64,000 nt of DNA from JANYGA01 sp031420415 (lineage in GTDB: Bacteria > Vulcanimicrobiota > Vulcanimicrobiia > Vulcanimicrobiales > Vulcanimicrobiaceae): contig JANOMT010000049.1 of assembly GCA_031420415.1 (NCBI GenBank), forward strand, positions 15,890 through 79,889, given 5' to 3'. Positions 34,103 through 41,232 of the stretch are shown here, piece by piece; the first letter of the stretch is position 1; every line of letters begins with the position of its first letter. A program made the position numbers and the translations under genes. The notes beneath the pieces were generated by a model. The model saw only the letters and a list, made by a program, of their open reading frames with translations. It was not told where the DNA came from and did not search any database.

Positions 34103-35614
34103 CTAATGTAACCAAAACCGGAGGCGCTTGCGCGAGGCCTGGCGCCATGCCTTGCGCCAAGATACACGCGCGTTGGCTCGGGCAACGAGATCGAAGCCGG
34201 CAAGTTCGCCCGCAACGAACGCTGGATCGCTCGCGTCGACGAACGACCGTAGGCGCCGACGCTCGACGATCGCATCATGTAAGGCACCTAAAATATCTTG
34301 CAGACGAATGAGTCGCTTCAAAAGCTTCGATGAGCGCTTCCCCGCCGTCGAACCCAGAGCCTCAACGGCATACCGGCAACGTTTTACCTTGATTCGAATT
34401 TTATGAAGCTGATCGTCGGTCGGGTCGTCGCCGATGTGCCGGACTGCTTTCGCGAGCTTACGCCACGAATGTGACACCACTTCGGTGAGGACGTCGTGTG
34501 CGTCACGATTCGCTTCGGCCGTGAGCTTCGGATGATGCGCCGCGTCGACGAGGCGATCGAGTAATACGACGTAAGACTCCGCACGCATTGCCAGGAGCAA
34601 ACGACGATGCGCCGACGTGCGCACATCGCGCACGGCGCCCAACACCATATTTATCGTAGGGCGGTCGTCAAAAGGCAAACTTGAGGCGAGTGTCTCGATG
34701 TGTTGAACCAGTACGTCGGCATCGCGAGCCGAACCGAGCTCATTACCGAACGAGCGAAGTTGCTCGCGCAACTCTGCGCTCCATTGCGCATCCACGATGG
34801 GCCCGAAGCTACGAAGATTCGAGCGAAGCTTGCGCGTCGCAACGCGGGCCCCGTGAATCCATTGCGACCCTTCGTCCAGCCGAATGTGAGCGTCCGATCG
34901 AAGTATCGCTTCGGTCGAAGCCGCAACCGTATGTCGGACAACATCTGCAATCGACGCTCGAGACGTTGGGGCCAGCACGGCGACCTCAGGTGGTTCTTGC
35001 GCCCGCTTTCCCAACGCTCGCACACTTTTTGATACGGGATCGAGATCACCCGCGCCATGGTCTTGAAGATCGGCCGTTAGCGACGTAAGCACCTCGCTCG
35101 TAGCCGCAGCTCGAAGTTCGATTTCGATCTGAGCGAAACGTCCGACGTAGCGGCGTTCTTCCACGATACGCACATCGTCGTGTGCGAGCTCGGCGACTTC
35201 CACGCCTGATCGTAAAACGGATACACTTTGGCGAATCGTTCGCAGTTCGACGACTTTGCGGACCGGCCGACTCCGCGTGAACGCTGCAACAACGTCGAGC
35301 GCTTCCGAAGGCGGCGAAGTCGAGGGACCCCGGTACACATACTCTCCACGCGAGAACAAACTACGCTCGATCGAAATCGGAAGTTTGACCGTCCAGCCCT
35401 CTCCTTCGCGGTGGCGAAAGCTGATACCGGAGCGGGTTAAAGAGAGCTCGTCCGTATCGTAATAAACCGTGTGCAGCCGACGTATCCGAATCGGAGTGAA
35501 GTCCCAGTCGCGTACAGCCGACACGAAAGCCCGCAGACTGAAGCCAGCCGGAGCGATCAGTTTGAGCTCGCGTTCGACATTGACATTCACTTGCGGGCTT
35601 TGCGCGTTTACCAT
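34103..35614 (-). CDS. CYTH-CHAD domain protein
   Basis: The 503-residue protein has an N-terminal CYTH (triphosphate tunnel) domain, residues 12-190, with ERELKL (ExExK) at 15, RRLHTVYYDTDELSL near 43 and ISFRHREGEGWTVKLP near 60. A CHAD domain follows, residues 225-500, with conserved His/Arg helices (VHTxRVxxRKLRSNLRSF-like near 265, KIRIKVKRCRYAVEAL near 400). CYTH domains hydrolyse or bind inorganic triphosphate, and CHAD domains bind polyphosphate, so the protein may act on or localise to polyP. Its promoter is a near-perfect island element. Confidence 0.93.
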   Translation of the reverse strand: MVNAQSPQVNVNVERELKLIAPAGFSLRAFVSAVRDWDFTPIRIRRLHTVYYDTDELSLTRSGISFRHREGEGWTVKLPISIERSLFSRGEYVYRGPSTSPPSEALDVVAAFTRSRPVRKVVELRTIRQSVSVLRSGVEVAELAHDDVRIVEERRYVGRFAQIEIELRAAATSEVLTSLTADLQDHGAGDLDPVSKSVRALGKRAQEPPEVAVLAPTSRASIADVVRHTVAASTEAILRSDAHIRLDEGSQWIHGARVATRKLRSNLRSFGPIVDAQWSAELREQLRSFGNELGSARDADVLVQHIETLASSLPFDDRPTINMVLGAVRDVRTSAHRRLLLAMRAESYVVLLDRLVDAAHHPKLTAEANRDAHDVLTEVVSHSWRKLAKAVRHIGDDPTDDQLHKIRIKVKRCRYAVEALGSTAGKRSSKLLKRLIRLQDILGALHDAIVERRRLRSFVDASDPAFVAGELAGFDLVARANARVSWRKAWRQASRKRLRFWLH

Positions 35615-35625
35615 GTTCGGTTCCG

Positions 35626-35657
35626 AGCATACCGAAACGACTTCCCGGGCCTATGAA
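35626..35657 (-). promoter_or_regulatory. Island promoter, CYTH-CHAD gene
   Basis: On the minus strand TTCATA, 20 bp, TATGCT, then 11 nt to the ATG at 35614, implying a leader of only a few bases. The TTCATAGGCCC core matches the elements at 18782, 22488 and 44859. Confidence 0.75.
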
Positions 35658-35664
35658 GGCCTAC

Positions 35665-35700
35665 GCGTCTGCCGTTCCCACGTTCTTCGCACGTGGCTCA
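35665..35700 (+). repeat. 36-bp block duplicated at 51170-51205
   Basis: 31 of 36 bases match the block upstream of the gene at 51267, including two TTC half-sites 11 bp apart. It lies between the response regulator stop and the CYTH-CHAD promoter, without a plus-strand gene behind it. Confidence 0.75.
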
Positions 35701-36444
35701 GATCTTAATTTCCGACGCGTTCGATCGTGGCGATTCGATAAGTTTGTAGCCGATACCGATGACCGTGATGATGAGTCTCGGGCGAGACGGTTCGTCCTCG
35801 ATTTTGTGGCGCAAGTTCGCGATGTGACGGTCGAGGGTCCGATCGTAGACCTCGCCATCGGCGACGCGGTCCAAGATTTGCTCGCGCGTGAACACGCGGC
35901 CGATGTGCGAAGCGAGCACCTCGAGAACTCGAAATTCCGTCGGCGTCAAATCGATGTTCTGGCCGCGACGGTGCACCTCGTGTGCGGTGCGATCGATCTC
36001 GATCGGCCCGATGTGCGTGACATCATTCCCCGCTTGCGCAGGGCTCTCGCTCGCATGCGTACGCCGCAGAACGGCTTTCACCCGCGCAACAACTTCGCGC
36101 GGGCTAAACGGCTTGCTGATGTAATCGTCGGCGCCGAGCTCGAGGCCGACAACGCGATCGACCTCAGCAATACGCGACGTCACCATAATGACGGGAACGT
36201 TCGAGGCCGCACGAATGCGCCGAAAGACCTCGATGCCCGAAAGCCGAGGGAGGTTGAGGTCGAGCAACACGATATCGGGATGATTCTGCAACGCCATATC
36301 GAGGCCGGTCTGACCGTCTCCCGCTTCGATCACGGCGAAGCCCTCGTCGTAGAGATACGCGCGTAAAATCTCGATGAGTGCCGGCTCATCGTCGACGATG
36401 AGGATAAGCTGCCGCGCGGGTTCGAGGGCGGACTGCACGTTCAT
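35698..36444 (-). CDS. OmpR/PhoB-family response regulator
   Basis: The 248-residue protein has a receiver domain (10-130) with the acidic pair in IVDDEP near 16, phospho-acceptor Asp in IVLLDLNLPRL near 59, Thr/Ser in VIMVTSR near 88 and Lys in DDYISKPFSPREV near 110. The winged-helix DNA-binding domain (145-240) has IDLTPTEFRVLEVLASHIGRVFTREQIL and YDRTLDRHIANLRHKIE. No kinase gene is adjacent; the only kinase in the window is at 50321. Such regulators bind tandem half-sites 10-11 bp apart, the spacing found in front of many island genes, so it is the natural candidate for the island regulator. Its own upstream region has an inverted CTTCA/TGAAG pair. Confidence 0.95.
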   Translation of the reverse strand: MNVQSALEPARQLILIVDDEPALIEILRAYLYDEGFAVIEAGDGQTGLDMALQNHPDIVLLDLNLPRLSGIEVFRRIRAASNVPVIMVTSRIAEVDRVVGLELGADDYISKPFSPREVVARVKAVLRRTHASESPAQAGNDVTHIGPIEIDRTAHEVHRRGQNIDLTPTEFRVLEVLASHIGRVFTREQILDRVADGEVYDRTLDRHIANLRHKIEDEPSRPRLIITVIGIGYKLIESPRSNASEIKI

Positions 36445-36499
36445 ATCGATAGCGTGTAGCGTCGTTCACGCTCGTTCCTTCACAACATGAAGCCGGGTC

Positions 36500-36531
36500 T
36501 TCATATGCCGTGGATTCGCGTCATTTAGGAT
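36500..36531 (+). promoter_or_regulatory. Island promoter, alcohol dehydrogenase gene
   Basis: TTCATA, 20 bp, TAGGAT, 7 nt, ATG (36539). A clean leaderless example of the motif. Confidence 0.78.
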
Positions 36532-36538
36532 ATCCGTC

Positions 36539-37636
36539 ATGAACACGACGATGAGTCAACTACGAGTCTCGGCGCCAGTCGCTATGATGAGGGCGTTTGC
36601 CATGCTCGGCATCGAGCGCACGGGGTTCATCGAAAAAGCGGTACCCATCGCGGGGCCGCTCGACGCCATCGTGAAGACGACGCACGCGCTCATCTGTACG
36701 TCGGACGCACACACGGTGCGAGGAGCGGTCGGACCGAGAGAAGCGATGACGCTAGGCCATGAAGCCGTCGGCGTCGTCTACAAAGTCGGTTCGGAGGTAC
36801 GGCATTTCAAGCCCGGGGATCGCGTCGTCGTCGGCGCCATCACACCTGAATGGGGATCGATGGCAGCGCAAAACGGTTTCCCGTCGCAATCCTCGGGCGC
36901 GCTCGGCGGCTGGAAGTTCGCAAACACGAAAGACGGCGTTTTCGCCGACTATTTTCACGTGAACGAGGCCGACGCCAACATGGCGCTCATCCCCGATGAC
37001 GTCACGCCCGAGCAGGCCATCTATTGCTCCGATATGATGTCGACCGGCTTCATGGCAGCCGAACACGGGGATATTCCAATCGGCGGGACCGTCGCGATCT
37101 TCGCTCAGGGTCCCGTCGGACTCATGGCAACGGTGGGCGCGCGCTTGCGCGGCGCAGGTTTGATCATCGCCGTCGAGACCGATCCGAAACGCGCGCAACT
37201 CGCGCGTGAATACGGTGCGCATGTGGTCGTCGATTTCAATAAAGAAGATCCGGTGGCGCGCATTCTTGCAGAGACGGGTGGAATCGGAGTCGACACGGCA
37301 ATCGAGGCTCTCGGAGCGGAGAAGAGCTTCGAGCAGTGCATCGCGGTAACGAAGCCAGGGGGCACGATTTCAAACGCCGGTTATCACGGCTCGGGCGAGT
37401 TCGTTTCGATACCGCGCGTGGCGTGGGGTGTCGGCATGGCTGATAAGACGATTCGTACGGGCTTGTGTCCGGGCGGCCGGCTACGCATGGAACGTCTCTT
37501 ACTTCTGTTGCAAAAAAGAATGGTCGATCCGACCAAGCTCACGACGCACACGTTTCCATTCGACGAGATGCCGCGAGCGTTCGAGATCATGGACGGCAAG
37601 CTCGACGGCGTCCTCAAGCCGCTCATTCTGTTCTAG
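36539..37636 (+). CDS. NADP-type secondary alcohol dehydrogenase, zinc MDR family
   Basis: The 365-residue protein resembles the clostridial/Thermoanaerobacter isopropanol dehydrogenases: CTSDAHT near 57 (catalytic Cys), MTLGHEAVGVVYKVG near 70 (His, Glu), GGWKFANTKDGVFADYFHVNEADANMALIPDDV near 122, and IPRVAWGVGMADKTIRTGLCPGGRLRMERL near 297. The lobe that carries four Cys for structural zinc is missing, as in that subgroup. The Rossmann motif is GPVGLMATVGARLRGAG near 190. It would interconvert secondary alcohols and ketones. A 48-bp remnant of a second copy lies 540 bp downstream. Confidence 0.92.
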   Translation: MNTTMSQLRVSAPVAMMRAFAMLGIERTGFIEKAVPIAGPLDAIVKTTHALICTSDAHTVRGAVGPREAMTLGHEAVGVVYKVGSEVRHFKPGDRVVVGAITPEWGSMAAQNGFPSQSSGALGGWKFANTKDGVFADYFHVNEADANMALIPDDVTPEQAIYCSDMMSTGFMAAEHGDIPIGGTVAIFAQGPVGLMATVGARLRGAGLIIAVETDPKRAQLAREYGAHVVVDFNKEDPVARILAETGGIGVDTAIEALGAEKSFEQCIAVTKPGGTISNAGYHGSGEFVSIPRVAWGVGMADKTIRTGLCPGGRLRMERLLLLLQKRMVDPTKLTTHTFPFDEMPRAFEIMDGKLDGVLKPLILF

Positions 37637-37671
37637 GTGCGCAGGGCTCGTCCAGCCGTAATTTTAAGCGC

Positions 37672-38059
37672 TCACTCCGCGTCAAGTGCCTCGATCGGGT
37701 TGAGCCGGGAGGCCTTGCGCGCCGGATAGTAGCCGAAACTCGTGCGTAGCACCGCGGCGACGGCGCTTTGTTCGGCAGCCGAGGTCGCATTCGCTTTGTG
37801 CGCCCGCTTGCGCGTACGCGGCGCTCGCTTGATCGAACTGAGCGCGAAACGTGCTCGGATCGATCCGCGCGAGAATGTCGCCTTTCCGCACGCGACTGTT
37901 ATAATCGACGAGCAATTCCGAGATCGTTCCGGAGACCTGCGAACCCACCGAGATGGTGTCTTGAGCGTTGAGGGTCCCCGTCGCCGACGCGCTCTGCACC
38001 AACGTCTGACGAATGACCGGTTGGGTGACGAACGTTAACGCCGGAGGCGTGCGGCAACG
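37672..38059 (-). pseudogene. macA-macB fusion remnant
   Basis: One frame encodes the middle of a MacA-type adaptor (TLNAQDTISVGSQVSGTISELLVDYNSRVRKGDILARIDPSTF), preceded by an in-frame stop at 38062-38060. After about residue 70 the coding shifts into another frame that ends GYYPARKASRLNPIEALDAE, the C-terminus of a MacB permease. An internal deletion has thus joined the start of macA to the end of macB. It cannot give a functional pump. Confidence 0.8.
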
Positions 38060-38175
38060 TCAGCAAGGACGTGCCTGCGTTCGCACGATAAACATTTCAT
38101 AAACTGGGATGCTCTCCTCACGGAAAGATGTACCGTGGTCGATCCTTGTGAACGCCTCGTGAAGATTTAGCAGGG

Positions 38176-38223
38176 GATGGCGGCAAGATCGACGGCGTAC
38201 TCAAGCCGCTCATTATGTTTTAG
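38176..38223 (+). pseudogene. 3' remnant of a second alcohol dehydrogenase gene
   Basis: The 48 bp encode DGGKIDGVLKPLIMF and a stop, against MDGKLDGVLKPLILF at the end of the intact gene at 36539, with 42 of 48 bases alike by eye. A small GGCGTTT/AAACGCC hairpin follows at 38223-38239, perhaps its old terminator. Together with the macA-macB remnant it marks a deletion hotspot. Confidence 0.8.
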
Positions 38224-38295
38224 GCGTTTAGGAAACGCCGCGGCAGTTTTAACGCACGATAAAACTACGTTCGAACCCGAACCGTTATCGAGCCT

Positions 38296-38799
38296 TCAGC
38301 GTAAGGCGTGTTCGTCCGTCTTCTTCAACTCCGCGATAAAAGCGTCACGATGTCGTCCCTCGTCGACACTGATGCGGTCGAACCAATCTGCAACTTTCAG
38401 ATCGCCTTGGACTCGCGCGCGTTTCGCCATGTCGGGATACATGACGGTATGTTCGTAATTCTCGTCGGCGATTGCCTCTCTTAAATTATTGGATTCAGTC
38501 CCCACGAAGCCCATGAGCGCTGCGTGTCCGGCGAAATGAGAAGCATTTTCGGTGTTGGCTGTGTCCGTGAAGAGTTTCGCTAACTTCAAATTACCATGCG
38601 CGCGCGCGGCATTCGCATACGATATATACGAAAGGTATGCGTATGCTTCCCCGTGCATGGCGTCGCGAAGATCTTTCTGCGTGCCATACGTCGTCGTATG
38701 GATGCTACCGGCGGCATAAGCGATCCCGCCTGAGACGAGCGCAGCGAGCAAAATTGGCACGAAGGCCGCATGCCGCATGTTTTTTGCGATGTCGCGCAT
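38296..38799 (-). CDS. Secreted ferritin-like (rubrerythrin-type) protein
   Basis: The 167-residue protein starts MRDIAKNMRHAAFVPILLAAL at an ATG with GAGAGGA eight bases upstream; a signal peptide or anchor ends near AYA (residue 30). The rest is a four-helix diiron-type domain: DLRDAMHGEAYAYLSYISYANAAR near 43, TANTENASHFAGHAALMG near 78, ADENYEHTVMYPDMAKRA near 107 and ISVDEGRHRDAFIAEL near 142. The ExxH pairs (EGRH, ENASH) match the ferritin-like diiron ligands. There is no rubredoxin domain. An extracytoplasmic location is unusual for this family. Confidence 0.88.
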   Translation of the reverse strand: MRDIAKNMRHAAFVPILLAALVSGGIAYAAGSIHTTTYGTQKDLRDAMHGEAYAYLSYISYANAARAHGNLKLAKLFTDTANTENASHFAGHAALMGFVGTESNNLREAIADENYEHTVMYPDMAKRARVQGDLKVADWFDRISVDEGRHRDAFIAELKKTDEHALR

Positions 38800-39192
38800 A
38801 TTTCGTTCCTCTCGAGTTACGCGCATAGACCGCTACGTTGACGTCGATACAGTCGCACTCGTACGAAGCGTATTCGATTCGTCGGAAGTTGCTGCGAACT
38901 TGCGAGCACGACCCGGCTTTCAGCCCGGGCGCTTGGTTTCTTCCCACGACCTTCGCGTCCGGAGAGTATCTTCCAAAAGTAAACTTATCGCCGACCGACT
39001 TCGCGTGAAGGCATCTGTCGATTTGAGGTTTCGACTCGTGATTATTTTTCTTCGTGGCATGACGTTGCCGATCGACGAGGCCGCGACGTCGGGCCATAAA
39101 GCCTCGAGGTTGATGAGCTACGTCGTCGCGTTCTCCGATGGAGCCGTTAGACACGACGCCGCGATCTTGATCGCTCGATGCACGTAAATCGA
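38800..39192. other. Intergenic regulatory region
   Basis: 393 bp without a convincing gene between divergent ferritin-like and M48 genes. It holds the ferritin promoter (38867-38898); the M48 promoter is not clear. Frames here have shadow-like Arg-rich composition. Confidence 0.6.
38867..38898 (-). promoter_or_regulatory. Island promoter, ferritin-like gene
   Basis: On the minus strand TTCGCA, 20 bp, TACGCT, with a second TTC exactly 11 bp after the first. About 60 nt of leader and a good Shine-Dalgarno follow. Confidence 0.7.
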
Positions 39193-39978
39193 ATGAGCCG
39201 ATTCTCCCCCTACGTCGTCGTCCCACTCGTCGTATTTGCGATCCTATCGCGTATGGCTGTCGTCGCACATGCCGAAGATTCCGAACGACGTATCGGCGCG
39301 GACGTTTACCGCGAGTTGCAAGCAAAAGGCGAGATTATCGATCAATCGTCGCCGTTGTACACCGCTTTGAGGCCGACGGCTAGGCGGATTGCAAACGTCG
39401 CAAATCGTCAGTACGAGTATCCGTTTCGCTTCGTCCTCGTTCGTCAGAAACAGCCGAACGCGTTTGCGGTTCCGGGTGGGAATGTCTATATATCGGATTC
39501 GTTGATGCGCTTCGTACGATATCGCGAAGCGCTCGCCGCTGTGCTCTGCCATGAAACGGCGCACACGATCCATCACGACGTCACGAACCTCATACGTAAG
39601 AACCAGAACACCAATCTTGCGGCACGCGCCCTAGCGATCTTACTTGGCAGCAAATCCGGGAGTCTTACCGACTACGGCATCGGCGTTCTCGCCAATTTGC
39701 AATCGCTCTCGTTTTCCCGCGACGTGGAGCGTACCGCCGATCTCAAAGGCGCCGACACGTGCGCGGAAGCGAATTCAAATCCGTGGGGTCTCGTCAAACT
39801 CATTGAGGCGTTTGGCAAAAGTAATGCCGGTGGAAAGCTCGAGATGCTCTCGGATCATCCACGCGACGACCACCGCATCTCCGACCTCGAAGCGCATTTT
39901 CGCAATCATCCCGAGCGTTTTACGCGCTTCAAGCGCGACTCGGCATGGAGCACGCCACTCAATATCTCTCGTCGATAG
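39193..39978 (+). CDS. Secreted M48-family metalloprotease
   Basis: The 261-residue protein starts MSRFSPYVVVPLVVFAILSRMAVVAHAE, a signal peptide; GTG/ATG codons five positions earlier are possible. The zinc site is LCHETAHTIHHDV near 115 (HExxH), with the third ligand Glu expected in SFSRDVERTADLKGAD near 172. FAVPGGNVYISDSLMRF near 90 is typical of the M48 family, as in BepA/LoiP. It would act in periplasmic quality control. Its stop is 1 bp from the convergent MFS gene stop. Confidence 0.92.
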   Translation: MSRFSPYVVVPLVVFAILSRMAVVAHAEDSERRIGADVYRELQAKGEIIDQSSPLYTALRPTARRIANVANRQYEYPFRFVLVRQKQPNAFAVPGGNVYISDSLMRFVRYREALAAVLCHETAHTIHHDVTNLIRKNQNTNLAARALAILLGSKSGSLTDYGIGVLANLQSLSFSRDVERTADLKGADTCAEANSNPWGLVKLIEAFGKSNAGGKLEMLSDHPRDDHRISDLEAHFRNHPERFTRFKRDSAWSTPLNISRR

Positions 39979-39979
39979 C

Positions 39980-41194
39980 TTACCGTGCTTGGGTTCGGCC
40001 GAAGCCTGGACCGTCCGACTCGACGGCAAAAGCGATTGCTGCCGCGGCTGCAAATCCCGCGCCGGTTGCGAATGTTACGGTCGGTCCGAAGTGCGCCCAC
40101 AAGACGCCCGCAAGAGAGCTCGCGACCAAAAGCGCCACGCCGGTCGACACATTAAAAATGCCGAAGGCGGTTCCACGTAAATCGGCAGGTGCCGTATCGG
40201 CGACGAGAGCCGAGAGCAGGCCTTGCGAAAGGCCCATGTATGCTCCCCATAAGGCAACTCCGACGAAGAGGCCGATGAGGCCCGGCGCAAATGCGATCGA
40301 GAGATCGGCCGCAACGAGCACGGCAAGTCCGAACGTGAGAACTTTGCGGCGACCGATTCGGTCTGATAAGCTTCCGGCCGGGGTCGCGACGGTGGCATAG
40401 ACGATGTTCATGACGACGAGTACGATGGGCACGAGCGCGAGCGGCAAGCCGACTTGCTGACCTTTGAGGACGAGAAACGCACCGCTGAACCGGGCAAGTG
40501 TGAAGACGATTCCAATGACGACGACCCGCCAATAGGATCTACTCATGCGTGCGAGATCGGCGCGCCGCACGGGCCAGTCGCGCCGTTTGCTTGGCTTCAC
40601 CCCGGCTGGTTCCCGAACACCGACGATCAGCAAGGCGACGGCGATCGCAGCCGGGATCGTGGCCCACCAAAATACCGCTCGGAAATTATCGACGTAGAGA
40701 ATCATGAGGGCCATCGCCAACACTGGGCCGGCAACACCTCCGATCGTATCGAGCGCCTGGCGCAAACCGAATGCTGCGCCCCGAATTTCCGGTGGCGTAA
40801 TGTCGGCGACGAGAGCGTCGCGCGGGGAATCCCGAATTCCCTTGCCGATTCGGTCGAGAAAACGGGCTGCGAAGACCGCGACGATCGACCCCGCCAATGG
40901 AAAGATCGGCTTCGTTATGGCCGAGAGTCCGTAGCCGACGATCGTCAGGAGTTTTCGCTTGCCGATGCGGTCTGAGATGACGCCTGAAAACATCTTCGTA
41001 ATCGCCGCCGTCGCCTCGGCGACACCCTCGATCACCCCGACCGTGACCAGACTCGCACCGAGCGTGTCGACGAGAAAGAGCGGCAACAAACTATGCACGA
41101 GCTCCGACGAAACGTCCATGAACAGTGCGACGAAGCCGAGAGCGACGACACTGTTGGGAACGTCGCGCCAACTCCGGGGCTTGGATCGTGCCAT
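39980..41194 (-). CDS. MFS transporter
   Basis: The 404-residue protein has twelve predicted helices in two halves. Family A-loop motifs are visible: GVISDRIGKRKLLTIVGYGLSAI near 73 and GSLSDRIGRRKVLTFGLAV near 285, plus DRIGKGIRDSPRDALVADITPPEIRGAAFGLRQALD near 112, a stretch found in a widespread uncharacterised MFS branch. The ATG follows directly after TAGCAT, which is itself 20 bp after TTCATC; if that is a promoter, this ATG would not be in the mRNA. The substrate is unknown. Confidence 0.92.
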   Translation of the reverse strand: MARSKPRSWRDVPNSVVALGFVALFMDVSSELVHSLLPLFLVDTLGASLVTVGVIEGVAEATAAITKMFSGVISDRIGKRKLLTIVGYGLSAITKPIFPLAGSIVAVFAARFLDRIGKGIRDSPRDALVADITPPEIRGAAFGLRQALDTIGGVAGPVLAMALMILYVDNFRAVFWWATIPAAIAVALLIVGVREPAGVKPSKRRDWPVRRADLARMSRSYWRVVVIGIVFTLARFSGAFLVLKGQQVGLPLALVPIVLVVMNIVYATVATPAGSLSDRIGRRKVLTFGLAVLVAADLSIAFAPGLIGLFVGVALWGAYMGLSQGLLSALVADTAPADLRGTAFGIFNVSTGVALLVASSLAGVLWAHFGPTVTFATGAGFAAAAAIAFAVESDGPGFGRTQAR

Positions 41195-41232
41195 ATGCTA
41201 TCCCGTCGACACGTTACGGCGATGAAATGACG

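Noticed and set aside
38908..38930. CCCGGCTTTCAGCCCGGG as a hairpin regulator of the ferritin-like gene.
   Set aside because: The arms do not match exactly and it lies upstream of the proposed transcription start.
41195..41226. TTCATC-20 bp-TAGCAT in front of the MFS gene, matching the island promoter.
   Set aside because: The ATG follows the -10 box with no gap, so the annotated start would lie upstream of the transcript. It may be chance or the start may be wrong; I did not count it in the regulon.
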